From NCBI GenBank assembly GCA_950295325.1, contig OX485803.1:41369554-41433553 (forward strand): a DNA stretch of 64,000 bases, written 5' to 3'. The notes below the pieces were generated by a model, which was not told the DNA's origin, made no database searches, and worked only from the letters and a program-made list of their open reading frames with translations. Position numbers and translations under genes: made by a program. Source of the DNA: Polytrichum commune. Lineage: Eukaryota > Streptophyta > Polytrichopsida > Polytrichales > Polytrichaceae. Positions 44,287 to 56,733 of the stretch are shown piece by piece. Every line of letters starts with the position of its first letter. The first letter of the stretch is position 1.

Positions 44287-45909
44287 ATGTCTCAACGCGC
44301 CACAAACCCAAGCTCATCTCAGAGATACAAAGAGAAACTCCTAGCCCTAGAAAATGACCATGATGTAGAAATGTTTGTTACACAAAAACGCTCTTCTACC
44401 TCTCAAGTTACCACAAACCAAAAAAAGGCTAAAGGCAAATCAAACTCCGGTTTGAAACGTCCTCCCTTTTGGCTTGGTTACCAAGCAATGAATTGGACAA
44501 ATAGAGGGAAAGGACTCCCCATGGATAGCCATGCCCCGGTAGCCACTCTAGTAAAAAACGGAATGAGAGAGAAAGAGGCTAGAGAATGTCAATCCACTTT
44601 GTCTTCCTTCCCCTTTGTCATTCAAGAGGAATGGCCAAATTCAAGAGAGGACGGTAAGGAAGGCCAACATTTTAACCTCACACAAATCCCATCGGACGTT
44701 GAGGTTGATAAGTTTGGTTTTTCATTAGATTACCAAATTGCAATCATTTTTGAAATGGGGGAAAATGAGTGGGAAAAAGATACGGTGATGACATTGGTAG
44801 AAACTAGGCTCAAAGAGATGAATATTGAGCTAGGAGATATAATAGGTGAACCCATAGCACTCATGTGTTACCACAAGTCCACAAAGTGGAGTGGGGTAAT
44901 AAAACTTCACTTGAAAACCCCCGAAATTGACGGGGTGGGGCTCCTTCAAGGACTCCGCCCATTCATTCTCAAACTAGATGAGGGTAAATTCCAAAGAGGG
45001 AAAACATGCAAAACTTACGACTCCCTAGCCTTGAATAACCTCTTGTCGGTCAAGATTACAAGTGAGGGGCTAGCATCCAAGGAGTGGTACGAAATGTTTG
45101 AAAAAATTGTGGAAGAGAGTTTTACAAGAGGAACGGAATACGAAATAACCAACATCCAAAAAAAGAAGGAAAACCTCTTCGCATGGGTAGTAGCCTCTTC
45201 ACCGGAACAAGCACAACGGATGAAGGAGCATCAAATCACCTACAACAACGAAATTTTGGACGGGAAATTAGCCGATCGGACACTCGCATCCAAGGACGAC
45301 ATTGCAAGGAAGAACGCCCTCATCCTCATCGCCAAAAATCTCAACAAGACCAAAAGCGTTGAAGAAATCGAGAAGAGCATTGAAGAGCATATGGGACCTA
45401 AAAACACGGTCAACTTCTTCTTCAAGCGCGATGACAAAAACGGTAAGCATCTAGGCTCTTGTAACATTCAATGCCTAAATGCTATGGTATACAAGAAATT
45501 CGGCAAAAAAACAGTAAAACTACTCAGTAAATATGTAGAGTTTACCCCCCACCCTAGGAGCCTTGACGGAGCTAATGCACCTAGTGCACTTGAACTCACC
45601 AGGCTAGGGTTTAGTGATGTGAACACTGCCCTGGCAAACACCATTGAAACACTCGAGAATATCCCCGCAAAAGCAAACCTACACAAAGACTTAATGAAAG
45701 AGATAGTCGGCATAAGAGAGGAAATTACCACAATGAAGGAAGAGCTACGAAGTGAGCAACAACAAGTTGCAGAAAAAGCCGTGGAAAAATCAACATCTAC
45801 CCTCTTCACACAAATGACACTCCTCAAGCGACAACTTGCTACCACCATGCAAGCACTAGAAATGGCTAGCTCCTCGGCCATCGAAGGCAACATGGACACG
45901 ACAAACTAG
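44287..45909 (+). CDS. LINE ORF1 protein (putative RNA-binding/chaperone)
   Basis: From the ATG at 44287 to the TAG at 45909 there are 540 residues. The frame is open far upstream, but composition changes to normal mixed-residue protein here (MSQRATNPSSSQRYKEKL), so I chose this start. The N-terminus is basic and polar (KKAKGKSNSGLKRP). The middle (about 110-440) has alternating hydrophobic blocks that could hold one or two RRM-like folds (IGEPIALMCY; NALILIAKNLNKTKSVEEIE), an inference only. The C-terminus (about 450-530) is Leu/Glu/Lys/Gln-rich and looks like a coiled coil (MKEELRSEQQQVAEKAVEK). No CCHC knuckle is visible. By position it corresponds to LINE ORF1 proteins, which bind element RNA. 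The frame is intact. Confidence 0.75.
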   Translation: MSQRATNPSSSQRYKEKLLALENDHDVEMFVTQKRSSTSQVTTNQKKAKGKSNSGLKRPPFWLGYQAMNWTNRGKGLPMDSHAPVATLVKNGMREKEARECQSTLSSFPFVIQEEWPNSREDGKEGQHFNLTQIPSDVEVDKFGFSLDYQIAIIFEMGENEWEKDTVMTLVETRLKEMNIELGDIIGEPIALMCYHKSTKWSGVIKLHLKTPEIDGVGLLQGLRPFILKLDEGKFQRGKTCKTYDSLALNNLLSVKITSEGLASKEWYEMFEKIVEESFTRGTEYEITNIQKKKENLFAWVVASSPEQAQRMKEHQITYNNEILDGKLADRTLASKDDIARKNALILIAKNLNKTKSVEEIEKSIEEHMGPKNTVNFFFKRDDKNGKHLGSCNIQCLNAMVYKKFGKKTVKLLSKYVEFTPHPRSLDGANAPSALELTRLGFSDVNTALANTIETLENIPAKANLHKDLMKEIVGIREEITTMKEELRSEQQQVAEKAVEKSTSTLFTQMTLLKRQLATTMQALEMASSSAIEGNMDTTN

Positions 45910-48417
45910 CTTGGTCAAAACATGCTACAGTAATAAATAATACATACTCACTAGTAACTATAGATACTCTAATATCTACTAAAAACCCCAAAAGTAAATA
46001 CCCACTAACTCAAATAAAAAGTGTCAAACAACACTATAAAATAAAAACACAACTCCTAAACCAAAACAACACCCAACAAAAATGGGCTCGGCCTACCGGC
46101 CTCGCCCAACAAAACAGAATAAAACAACAAAATAAACCACCCCTCCAAACCACTCAAACCCAACAAAAACAAAAAGATAAAAACATACCCACACAAAAAA
46201 CATAACACATAACCAACATCAAAACCAATGAAACCCACACTCTAGGCATCCCTCATAACAATAACAAAAACAAAATCACCAATAGACCAATATACCTACA
46301 AACCAAGTACAAATTCTTCCACTCATACAAAGATAAGACGATACAAAACCCAACCCAAATACATGCCAAACCAACTTGGCCGCACAACATAAGGTCAAAA
46401 GGAATCTCACACTTACTAATGACCACATACAATATAGTTCTATCCCAATCCAAAACAAAAATAAAAACACATATCAAGAAAAAAGAGGAGGAAATACACT
46501 ATAGAACTAATACCCAAAAACTAAACAAAGACACTACCGCAGTTAAACAAAATCGGCCTACCAACTCTACCAAAATAATAATAATAACAATAACAAAGAA
46601 AAAAGGAAATAAAACAAAAAAGATAAATAAAACAAAAACCTTCCAACTATTCAACACATTAAACAAACCCAACAACATACGAAATAAAAGAAACAACCCA
46701 AATACACAAACATACAAAATAGATAAACAACCCAAACACATAACAAAAATCAAAACAAACAAAACTCCTACTTCGGGCATCCCTCATAACAACCAAAATA
46801 CCCAAACCACCAAGAAAACCAACAGACCAATACACATAAGAACCAAAAAATCCTACCACTCACACAAACACAAATTAATAAAAAAGAACCCAACACGCAA
46901 CAAACTAACTCGGCCACACTTCACAATAATAATAAAAAAAGCACACTTACCAATAGCTACAAACACTATAATCTACTCTAGAAAACCCAAAATAAAAATA
47001 ACACCACAAAACAAAACATACGACGGCAAAACAAAATATAAAAATATAAAAAAAACAAAAAACCTAAAAAATTACACTACCAAAAATAAACAAGCTCGGC
47101 CCACCGGCCTCGCCAAAAAGAAAGAAGAAGATAAAGATAAAAGGAAAATAAAGAATAACAAAACCAAAACTTACCAACTATTTCAAACATTAAACAAAAC
47201 CTACAACACACCAATAAAAAGACATAAGAAAAACATAAAGACACAACAAAGATGCCGAAAAATCAATCCAAAACAACCTAAACACCTAATATACCACAAA
47301 ACCAACAAAATTATCACCAAGAATATCCCCTACAACAACAAAATCGAAACCAACAAACAAATCAACAAACCAACACACCTACAAAGCAAGTATAAATACC
47401 ACCACTCATACAAACACAAAGTGTTAATAAAAAACCCAACCCAACCACACCTCCCCCTCTTAAGTAAATACATTGAAACTAAACCAGGACCTATGCCAAA
47501 CAGACTAGAGACACACCCACGTACTCATAAAAAACACAGTAAAATTTACTTTACACCATACACAATCGAAATCAACCCTGAATACCAACATCTACCATCA
47601 CAACTCTCACCTATAAAACAAAATACACACCCAAAACACCAAGTAACACACGCTAAGAACCCAAACCTCTCTTTATATATATTTCAAAACATAATAAAAC
47701 CATTAACTAACATCCACAAAGTAACCCACAAATTTATTAAAAAATATGGAATACACAAAGGCATACCTCCTCATGCAAACAACAAAAACAAACACCCTAG
47801 GACAATACACAAAAACTCTCAAAAAATTAATAACAACTCTAACCAAACACAGAAAAATAACAAAATCACATCATATGGATCTTTAGACCACGTAAATAAA
47901 AGTCACACCAATAATAAAACCCAAATGGCCTCAGACTACCAACCTAGGTCAAAAAAGACATATAATCACTCCACCTCACATAAACAATAAACAAGCACAC
48001 TCTAGACCAACACACAAATACATCATACTCTCTAAAAACAACAGTAAACCCAATAACAACACACCATACGGGACCCAACAAGACACAAACAAATCTCACG
48101 CCAAAAGCAACACCAAAAAAAATCACTACTATTACCAACATCAAATAGCTACCATCAACACCAAGTCTAACATACCGGGGCCTACCGGCCTCGGCCCAAA
48201 AGAATACACAACTACATCACCCCACAAAAACAAAAATAATAAAAAGATTCACACAATACCTAAAATCCATATAAAAAACACACGTAAACACAAAAATACT
48301 CAACACCAAAACCACACCTCTCACAAACCCCCTAAACCCCTCAAAAAAAACAACAAACAAAAACACCCCACTAACAAAAACAACATAACCAACATATCAA
48401 ATAACCACACCTCGAAA
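45910..48417 (+). repeat. A/C-rich repetitive linker between ORF1 and ORF2
   Basis: The plus strand is mostly A and C. Imperfect units recur: GGCATCCCTCATAACAA at 46246 and 46784 (a weaker one at about 47326), each followed by ACCAATAGACCAATA-like text, ACTCATACAAA and CCCAACC; and CGGCC(T/C)ACCGGCCTCG at about 46089, 47096 and 48178. Long frames here (for example 46419-47990) are Lys/Asn/Thr-rich and open mainly because T is scarce. The part from about 47455 is a decayed copy of the ORF2 start. Confidence 0.7.
47455..47760 (+). pseudogene. Decayed duplicate of the ORF2 N-terminus with degenerate 2A
   Basis: The frame reads LLSKYIETKPGPMPN, then THPRTHKKHSKIYFTPYTIE and PEYQHLPSQL, matching the ORF2 start 967 bp downstream. 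Three 2A-critical positions differ (C-G-D to S-K-Y and N to K), so the skipping activity is presumably lost. The frame is offset from ORF2. Confidence 0.75.
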
Positions 48418-48420
48418 CTC

Positions 48421-48462
48421 CTACTACTCTGTGGAGACATCGAAACTAACCCGGGACCAATG
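48421..48462 (+). other. 2A-like ribosome-skipping sequence at the head of ORF2
   Basis: In frame with ORF2, the codons give LLLCGDIETNPGP followed by MPN. This matches the 2A consensus D-(V/I)-E-x-N-P-G-P with the usual hydrophobic/Cys-Gly lead. 2A makes ribosomes release the upstream chain between the last Gly and Pro, so ORF2 would begin at the Pro at 48457. The frame is open upstream for about 188 codons (from 47896) without an ATG, so how translation reaches it is unclear. Confidence 0.88.
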
Positions 48463-51400
48463 CCAAACATACTCAAGACGCACCCACCGTCACACAAAAG
48501 TAGGGATAAAACATACTTCATACCCTGCACAATAAAACTACACCCAGAGTACCAACACTTAGCAAAACAATTTGCTGCATGCTTAAAAACAACACACCCA
48601 AACCACCTTGCCACATCTATAGAACACCCACACCTCTCAAGATACATACAAGAAAACCAACACCACCCACCTCAACGCATATTATACGCACTCATTACCA
48701 CGATAAGTCCACTACTAGAAACATGTGACCACCAACTAATACACATACCAAACCCAAATTGGACAACAACACTACTTGAAAAAATGGCACTTCTCCAAAA
48801 CCCCCCAGAGAGACACATCCAAAAACCACACCCATACACAGAATTTATAAACACTAACCAAAACCTAATTAACCCCCCCGATACCATCCACAAACAACTA
48901 TATGATTTCATAAAACAAAATAATAATGCCCCAGACCTTCAACTACTAACAAACAAATTCCCATTCCTACCCGAAAACCTACTTATAGAATCTCTCAAAT
49001 GCAATGAACCCATAACGGAATACTCACACCCACCCCCACTACCCAATATACCACTGCCGCAAAACCAAGAAATACAAGCAACTAACCATAACACATACAT
49101 CACCACATGGAACGCCTCATCCTTAAACACAACCCTGCCAAACATATACAACTTAATCACAAACACCACAACAAGCCCAGCAATCATCACAATACAAGAA
49201 ACCAAACTAACTGCAACCAAATCAACACAATATATACAAAACCTATTCCCATAATACAAACTGATTTTTAATAACACACATGCTCTAACAAGATGTATAC
49301 AACAAAGAATACCGTATACCCCGACAAGAGGAGGACTCCTCACGCTAATAAATAACAAATATGCATACCCAGGTAATATTACCAAAATACCTACCCCAGC
49401 TGTGATTTCACCATATTTACAAATCATACAAATACAAAATACACCACTACAACCATGGCTAATCCTACACATGTATATGCCTTCCCACTTAGAAGCCATA
49501 CACTACATCACAACAATTCAACAACAAATAACGCAACAAATCATGGCACATCCAAACCACTCTTACATACTATGCGGTGACTTCAATAGAGACATAGCCC
49601 TTATAGGGAGACATAATGGATCCAACACAACACCCCCACAAACAAAAGATATAGAATGGCGTACATTCACAGACACCCTAAATTTAACTTACATCCCAAC
49701 AAATAGCACATTTACTAGACAAGGTGGTCAAAACTATACTCAAACAAGTTTAATTGATGGATATTATATCCAAGCTCCCAATAATACATCATATACTTCA
49801 AACACAAACCACGACTACAACCTAAACTCAGATCACTCACCAGTCACACTACAAATACCACCCAACACACTAATAGCCCGTCCCACCCAACCAAAAATAA
49901 ACAAACCTCCAAGGATTCTAAATCCCATTCCACAAGAGAACATTGAAAAACTCAAAACATTATTCTTCGAAAAAAACTCCTTCCAAATAAATGAACTCAC
50001 CACAATATTAATGAATGAACACTTAACAGACACCCAATGGCAAGCATCTTGCACCAAATTAGATCATCTAATACAACAAATATCAGAAAAAACCCAAGAA
50101 ACTTGTAGCGCCCCCCCTCTACCTTCACTAACACACCGCACAGCTCAACAAGGAGGATTCCTACCAAGAAAACTACAAAAACAATGGAAAAAACATCTGT
50201 CTACATACCACATAATAAGAAAAGCAATTTACATTACAAAAAACATACCACAATGGCAAAACCACCCAATAATAGAAGAACTAAAAAACCATAACTACAT
50301 TAGCATCCCTCCACCACCTCACCCAGATATAAACCCACAAGAATGGATTAAAATATTAGTAGAACTAGCCAAAACCGCAAACAAACAAGCAAGAAAAATT
50401 ACAACCAAATACACACAAGAATGTGTCAAAAAACCATCGTGAAATACAGACAACTATACGAAAAAAAGTCCAAAAATAAATAAATAAGAAAGTTTTCAAA
50501 AACCAAGATACACCACCGTTAGACTGCATTAGAGATAGAAACAACAACATACTAACCAGCCCAGAAGACATAGCAGACGAAATCCATATACAACAATCAA
50601 TTAGTAACAAACCTACAGTTCCAACATGCTATCACCAACCAGAACACACAAATAATTGTACATGTGGTGTTAAACAATACCCATGGCATGACCTTGATGG
50701 ATTTATAATAAACACAAGAGGAGACCCACAAATACCATTATGTAAGTACTTCGATCAAGAAACATACGACTTATGTTTAAAACACCTATCCAACAATAAA
50801 ACACCAGGCCCAGACAGAATTCCAAACTCAATTTTAAAAAATATGCCTAACGACTTCCACAAAATGCTACTCCTATTTTTCACACACTGCTACAAAAAAA
50901 AAATACCATCATCATGGAAAACAAGTCTAACCATATTTTTATACAAAAAATGGGACCCATCAATATTAACAAACCACAGACCCATAACACTTGCAAACAC
51001 AATCTACAAACTATTCACCAGCACACTAACACTAATACTATCAGCATATGGTGAAAAATATCAAATACTGCACGACAGTCAAGAAGGATTCAGAGCAGAA
51101 AGAAGCACATCTCGACAACTACAACTACTCATAGCAGCCTTGGAAGATGCCAGATTTACAAACCAAAACATATACCTCCTATACATAAATTTCAAAAATG
51201 CATTCGGCTCCCTAGACCACGCCAGACTTTTAGCTATAATGAAAGACCTGGGTTATCCACTAGATGCAGTAACAATAATTGAAAATATCTACGCACACTC
51301 TACTACTATATTTACTGGCGAACACTTCGGTAAAACAAAACCAATATCCATTCAAAGGGGTACCATCCAAGGCGACACCCTAAGTCCATACTTATTTCTT

Positions 51401-54400
51401 ATATTCCTTGAACCACTACTCAGATGGCTACAAAGAGGCCAAAACGGGTACACGTTCGGCACATCAAAATTAACCATTAGCTCTGCAGCATACGCAGATG
51501 ACCTCGCCGCAATAACAAACAATCTCTAATCAATACAAATACAACTAAACAAACTGGATAAATTCTGTAAATGGGCGGGAATGGACTTAGGTGTACAAAA
51601 ATGTGCCATTACGGGTTGTCCCAACAAATCCAAGCTAAAACCTGAAAAATTCAAAAACCAAATACAAAACCACAACATAGCCTACAGAAACCAACTAATT
51701 CCCGTTCTACACCAAAACGAACCATATGTATATCTAGGCATTCAACTAGTACCCTCACTAAAATGGAAACTCCAAACACACATCACCACAAACAAAATAA
51801 TTCATCAATGCAAGCAATTAACCAAGTGTCCTACCACAATTAAACAGAAAATCAGTATGGTCGACACAGTCATCAGAGCAGGTATAGCATACAGTTTCTA
51901 TGCAGTTCCATACTCGCTCCCGACTATCAAAAAACTAGATAAAAAAATCATAGGAATCCAAAAAATAATATGTGGACTACCAAAATGCACAGCAAACGTA
52001 ATAACACAATTACCCCACGAACTCTTTGGCCTAGAGGCCTTCTCATTAAAAAATGCATACTTAAGATGCATCGGCAAACAGCTAAGAAACGCACTTAATG
52101 ACCAAGGGAGACTAGGAACAATATATAAAGGACTCATACACCACATACTAGCTAAATACGGCGGCGCAGAAGAAATCCCGAGAATAACACAACACGATTG
52201 CATCAGATCACCGACTATACGCACATTATTTCTTTTGAAAACTGCCGGAGGAATTCACCTTAGAAGCACAAATGAAAACTTCCTACTACATATGACAGAA
52301 TTAGAACAAGAATGGCGTACACAAGCTACAAACGAACTCCCACATCTCAACCCTGACCTATCACTCAAACTCCTCCATAAACTATTAATCCACAACATCT
52401 ACAAAATACAACACATCACCCTCCCCAATGGAACAACCCTTATGTCACCAGACAACTTCAAAACCTACTACAAAGCACCATCAAAATTGGAAAAAAATGC
52501 ACTTCAAATAGCCGAACAATTGTTTTGTCACCCAAGTTGCACACCAAACTGCCCAAATCCCTGTACAAGGCATCTACCCACCCGTACGCTTAAACCAAAA
52601 TACATTTCAAACAACCAACACTTAATACCAAGAACACCAAACAACCCACACCAACCCCCAAACACACAGCAACAACTTCACCCAAACCCAACCCCCAACG
52701 TAAAAAACAACCCCATAAAATTCAACATACATAAAATATTAGACCATAAAACAAACAACATAAAAGACAAATATAAAATAACAAAGAAATTCACCACATA
52801 TTTATGTCAATGGACTCTCCAAAACAATATTATATACCACAAATGGATACCACAAAGAGAACTCTTCCCTTTCAACCACCCAACAGTCATAGCGCATAAC
52901 TTGATATTACTCACAGATTACTACACTAAACTACAACATATACATTATAAAACAATTCTGAATACACAATTTACCCCTGAACAAAATAGAGATACAAGAT
53001 TCATCCCCTCAGCCACGACTATAGCACTTACACAAATATTCATAAATGAGTGTAACCCAGAAAAAGACATCTTTACCAATAATGATACTATACAAATACA
53101 CAATGAACAAACCCACATATATGAGGACACTGGGGGACACCTTATCAGCATACCAACAACCAGATTAAACTAGCTATGGCAACAATACAATAAAGCAAGA
53201 TACAACTCACATGGACTAGTACCACAAACACAAACATTTGAAAAAGAAATAATATGGCTCTACCAGAGATACAAAAGTAAAATCCCCAAGAATGGCTCTA
53301 CAAAAACAACACTACATACCCTGCCAACAAATATAATAGACTCCCTCATAACCACTTTCAATATCTCACACTCCTACTTTTCCTCGCCAGTAACATGCTC
53401 AACACAAATTTCAAAATTCTACTCCCCTTTCGCAAGAGACAAAGTCTTTGGAGCACTAGGAACCGCCTTCCAATATAAATGGGAAGGGATAGGCTACGCT
53501 CACCCACATAATGAAGAAACAACCCAACAAGCAATACATTGGACGAGATTAGCAGCCAAAAATGACCCAAACACCATCACTATAGTAGTAAAACCACACA
53601 TAAACTGGTACCAAGACCCCTCACCGTATATCGGACCATTCCCAGATACACATGTCATCACCCACTTCGCTGCAGACACAATCACATACGAAGAACCAAC
53701 AATCCCCCAAGACAGACAAAAAATGAAAACAGAACCACTTGCAATACAAATCTTGTGTATACACCATCAAAATCAAAATATTGACACATCCCACCAAATG
53801 AATACACTCAAAACAATACTTGAAAACCTACAAATCCCACAATACTACCTCCATAACGCCCCACCCACCCCGCACAACACACCAGTCAACAAAAGTAAAA
53901 AATGGAATAAGCTCATATACCCGCCCGCAACCTACCACACCACACTCAACACACCACCACTTCCAAACTTTGTAACAAACACTACACTCAAATTTCAACC
54001 ACAACACTGTTACTATACCGATGGCTCCTTCATACCTCCCACCCAAAAAGCTAATAGACATTGGAAAAAAGAAAAAGCCGGATACGGAATATACAACTCA
54101 ACCAAGATAGATATGCAAATCTCGAAAAGACTTCCAGGACTACAAACATGCTTCCGAGCAGAACTAATGGCCATCCATAAAACACTCAAATTAATATCTA
54201 CTAAATATCCAAACGAACCTGCACACATATTTACAGATTGCCTCAATTGCCTATATAACTTAAACACACACATTAAACACCCTATTATGCATAACAATCA
54301 TGCAGACAAAACAATATTAACAAACATGGTAGAGATATTAAAAACCCGTACCCAACCCACCACATTCTACAAAGTCAAAGCACATATTAACATCGTAGGA

Positions 54401-55468
54401 AACGAACAAGCAGACAAACTTGCAAAACTAGGAGCCAGAAAAATATACTCCATCGCTTCAAAATCATACGAGCATGCACATACTACACCATTCTATTTTC
54501 AAAAAGACAAATGGCCAGGTCCTATGAAACAACCAGATAAAGGTCCGGTGAGATGCCTACAAACATATCTAACCAAACACGACCAAGAAAACAACATTGA
54601 AATCATGACAAACCAATTCCCTAATATCAGCAAATGGACCATGAACCCAGACATTGATAATGAACTATCCAATGTTTTTTGGCACAACCCTATAATCACA
54701 GATGCTCAAAAAACCAATATATTAAAATTCCGCACCGGCCAATACATGGGCAATGCAAGAAAACAACTATTTTTCGGAAGAGAAAGATTCCCCTCAATAA
54801 CATGCTCTATATGTAACTCTGAAGATGCGGACACATGGCTCCACGTATTACTGAAATGCAACCACCACCATATCCACGCCATAAGAGTGAAAAGACATAA
54901 CAAAGCAGTATGGGAATTGAGAAAGCTAATCCTATCAACAGAAAAATCAAGATGCTATATCCTCATGAATGCAGGAACATTTAATAATAACCCCCAAGAA
55001 AATACAGTACCCCCATGGCTATTAACATGCTCATGCGAACAACCAAGATGTCATTGTAATGCCAGATTTAAACCAGACATTCTCTGTGTAAAAGGTCACC
55101 CGTACAATACTAACCCACCATCAAACCCATCAGACAACCTCACAATACAATTCGTTGAATTTACCTATTGTAACGACAGATTCCCACAAGAAACAATTAT
55201 AAACAAAATCCAGAAATACCAACCCCTAATAAATAACATTGCAGAGTTAGGTTGGAAAGTCAACCCACTCATAGTTATAACAGCAAGAGCCAGAGGCACA
55301 ACCCACATTCCCTCAATAAAACTCCTTGAAACAAACTTCAAAATACCAGAAACCAACATTAAACACACATTCAAAGAAATCAACACCATTGCCATACAAC
55401 ATGCTGGTTCAATTATTCTACATAAAAGAAAAATAGAAAACAACCAACCCCTACCCCTTGACCAATAA
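48460..55468 (+). pseudogene. LINE ORF2: endonuclease, reverse transcriptase, RNase H (3 stops, 1 frameshift)
   Basis: Endonuclease (about 49100-49860) shows TWNASSLN, IQETKL, YILCGDFNRD and SDHSP, an exonuclease-endonuclease-phosphatase fold that nicks target DNA. Reverse transcriptase (about 50480-51640) shows NNKTPGPDRIP, NHRPITLANTIYKL, QEGFRAERST, RGTIQGDTLSPYLF and AYADD (catalytic Asp pair near 51497-51502). RNase H (54009-54440) has YTDGSF, FRAELMA, FTDCLN and NEQADKLA, giving D-E-D-D. A zinc finger C-x2-C-x9-H-x4-C follows at about 54803. The C-terminus is the region repeated at 16.9 kb. Lesions: in-frame TAA at 49252, a frame change after about 50440, TAA at 51527 and TAG at 53171; frames otherwise rejoin cleanly. 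The product would copy element RNA at a nicked chromosomal site. Confidence 0.88.
53174..53722 (+). other. Uncharacterised ORF2 domain between RT and RNase H
   Basis: In frame with the rest of ORF2 after the TAG at 53171. Contains SYFSSPVTCSTQISKFYSPF, KVFGALGTAFQYKW and AAKNDPNTITIVVKP, with regular aromatic and Pro/Gly positions. Spacing of FSSPV...FARDKVFG...TITIVV faintly recalls adenine-methyltransferase-like folds, but the catalytic N/D-PP-Y motif is not visible. Probably a folded domain of unknown role. Confidence 0.35.
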
Positions 55469-55940
55469 ATAACACAAAACTAACAAGAAAAGAAGAAAAG
55501 AAACTTTATTTATAATATAGATCTAGCTCAAAGTGAACACTTGTCTCAGGAAGAAGGGATAGGACCGGTTGGCTCTCAACAAACTTTCCTGCCTATGATA
55601 AGAATCACTAGCAGCACCAAGTCATGTTACCATAATAACGCTAGAACAGACACGCAGGAAATCGAACCCGGACCGTTTAATGGTAGTACAAACGTTCCAA
55701 CCAACCTTGGAACCATGACTTGGTGTCCTAAAACAAAAGCCAACACCCAGATATACCCATACGACTAATCAACACCACTAAGGTTACTTATACCTATCCC
55801 CAATTACTAAAGTGTCTATTCCCGAAAGGGGAGAGTAGTCTCGTTACAATGGCCCTTTGTCCTGTGGGCTCTGGCTCATTGTCGAGACGAACAGACACTC
55901 TATTCACGCCGGCCCCCCTAAAAAGGAGGCAGGTGTTCAT
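55469..55940 (+). other. LINE 3' flank with inverted repeat and tRNA-like box
   Basis: After the stop is an A-rich stretch with TTTATTTATAA, possibly the LINE 3' end. At 55614-55626 CACCAAGTCATG is inverted at about 55715-55727 (CATGACTTGGTG, perfect 12 bp). Between them, the minus strand has GGGTTCGATTTCC, close to the Pol III B-box consensus GGTTCGANTCC. This could be a tRNA-derived SINE fragment or part of the LINE 3'UTR. Confidence 0.4.
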
Positions 55941-56686
55941 ATCTATCTGAGAGATATTAGGGCTAATCACCAAGAGGAGTATTCTACTTGGAGTGACCCA
56001 ATTGTGGCCAAGGAACATGTTTGAACACCCATATGTCATTTTGCAATGAGTGTTGTAATTTGAAATACCACAATGCATTTGAAGTGGTTTAAATGTGTGC
56101 GATGTGGATAACAAATGGGTCATGATGTTATTTACCTCGTGTATGTAACTAATCCTCAAATGTTTGTTGGTTGATTGCATGGGCACATGTGAGGCAGGCT
56201 CTTCATACCTTCAATACAATAATGTATTGTGATTATGACATTTTATGCATATCTATTGGTTGAAGTTACTAGGAACATTTCCCTTGTAAGTACTCCATAC
56301 ATGTGGTGGATTAGCTATATATGCTTTGAGGTGAAACATGAAGATAGGTGATTAAATCTCCAAGGTATGGGACAGTCAAAATCAATTTTTTGTTGTTGCA
56401 TACCATTTGATAGCAAAAACCCTAAGCAAGGTACATATTCTTGCAAGGCAAATTAAGTTATGGCACAACCTGTCTATATTGTATAACACATCCAACTAGG
56501 CATAATTGCAAACAACTATATTATGCTAATTGTTAGTGTGTCACCAAATAAGAAGATACACAAGAAATAGAAAGAGTCAAGTGGAGATTCCCACCCACCC
56601 ACCCATGTATTGTAATGAGGAAGAAATTGCAAGATTTGGCCTATGAAAAAGAGGAAGTTCAAACTTTGCAATTTTTTTGAAAAGTC

Positions 56687-56689
<3 letters not shown>
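55941..56689. other. No gene recognised
   Basis: AT-rich, no motif of note. Confidence 0.55.

Positions 56690-56726
<37 letters not shown>
56690..56726. repeat. (CT)n microsatellite
   Basis: About 18 CT units followed by a short TATATA. Confidence 0.97.

Positions 56727-56733
<7 letters not shown>

Larger units (their letters stand above)
41900..55500 (+). mobile_element. LINE (non-LTR retrotransposon) with 2A-like peptide and RNase H
   Basis: The order is a long GC-richer 5' region, ORF1 (44287), an A/C-rich repetitive linker, then ORF2 with 2A-like peptide, apurinic-type endonuclease, reverse transcriptase, unknown domain, RNase H and a CCHC-type zinc finger. No LTRs flank it. An RNase H domain after RT is typical of I/Ingi-like LINEs and of some algal/plant lineages. 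The ends are approximate. ORF2 has only three stops and one frameshift, so insertion is probably fairly recent. The plus strand is strikingly A/C-rich throughout. Confidence 0.85.

Noticed and set aside
46419-47990. 523-codon open frame in the LINE linker
   Set aside because: Lys/Asn/Thr-rich low complexity on a strand with little T, so stops are rare by composition. Only its part from about 47455 has real protein similarity, and that is a decayed ORF2 start.
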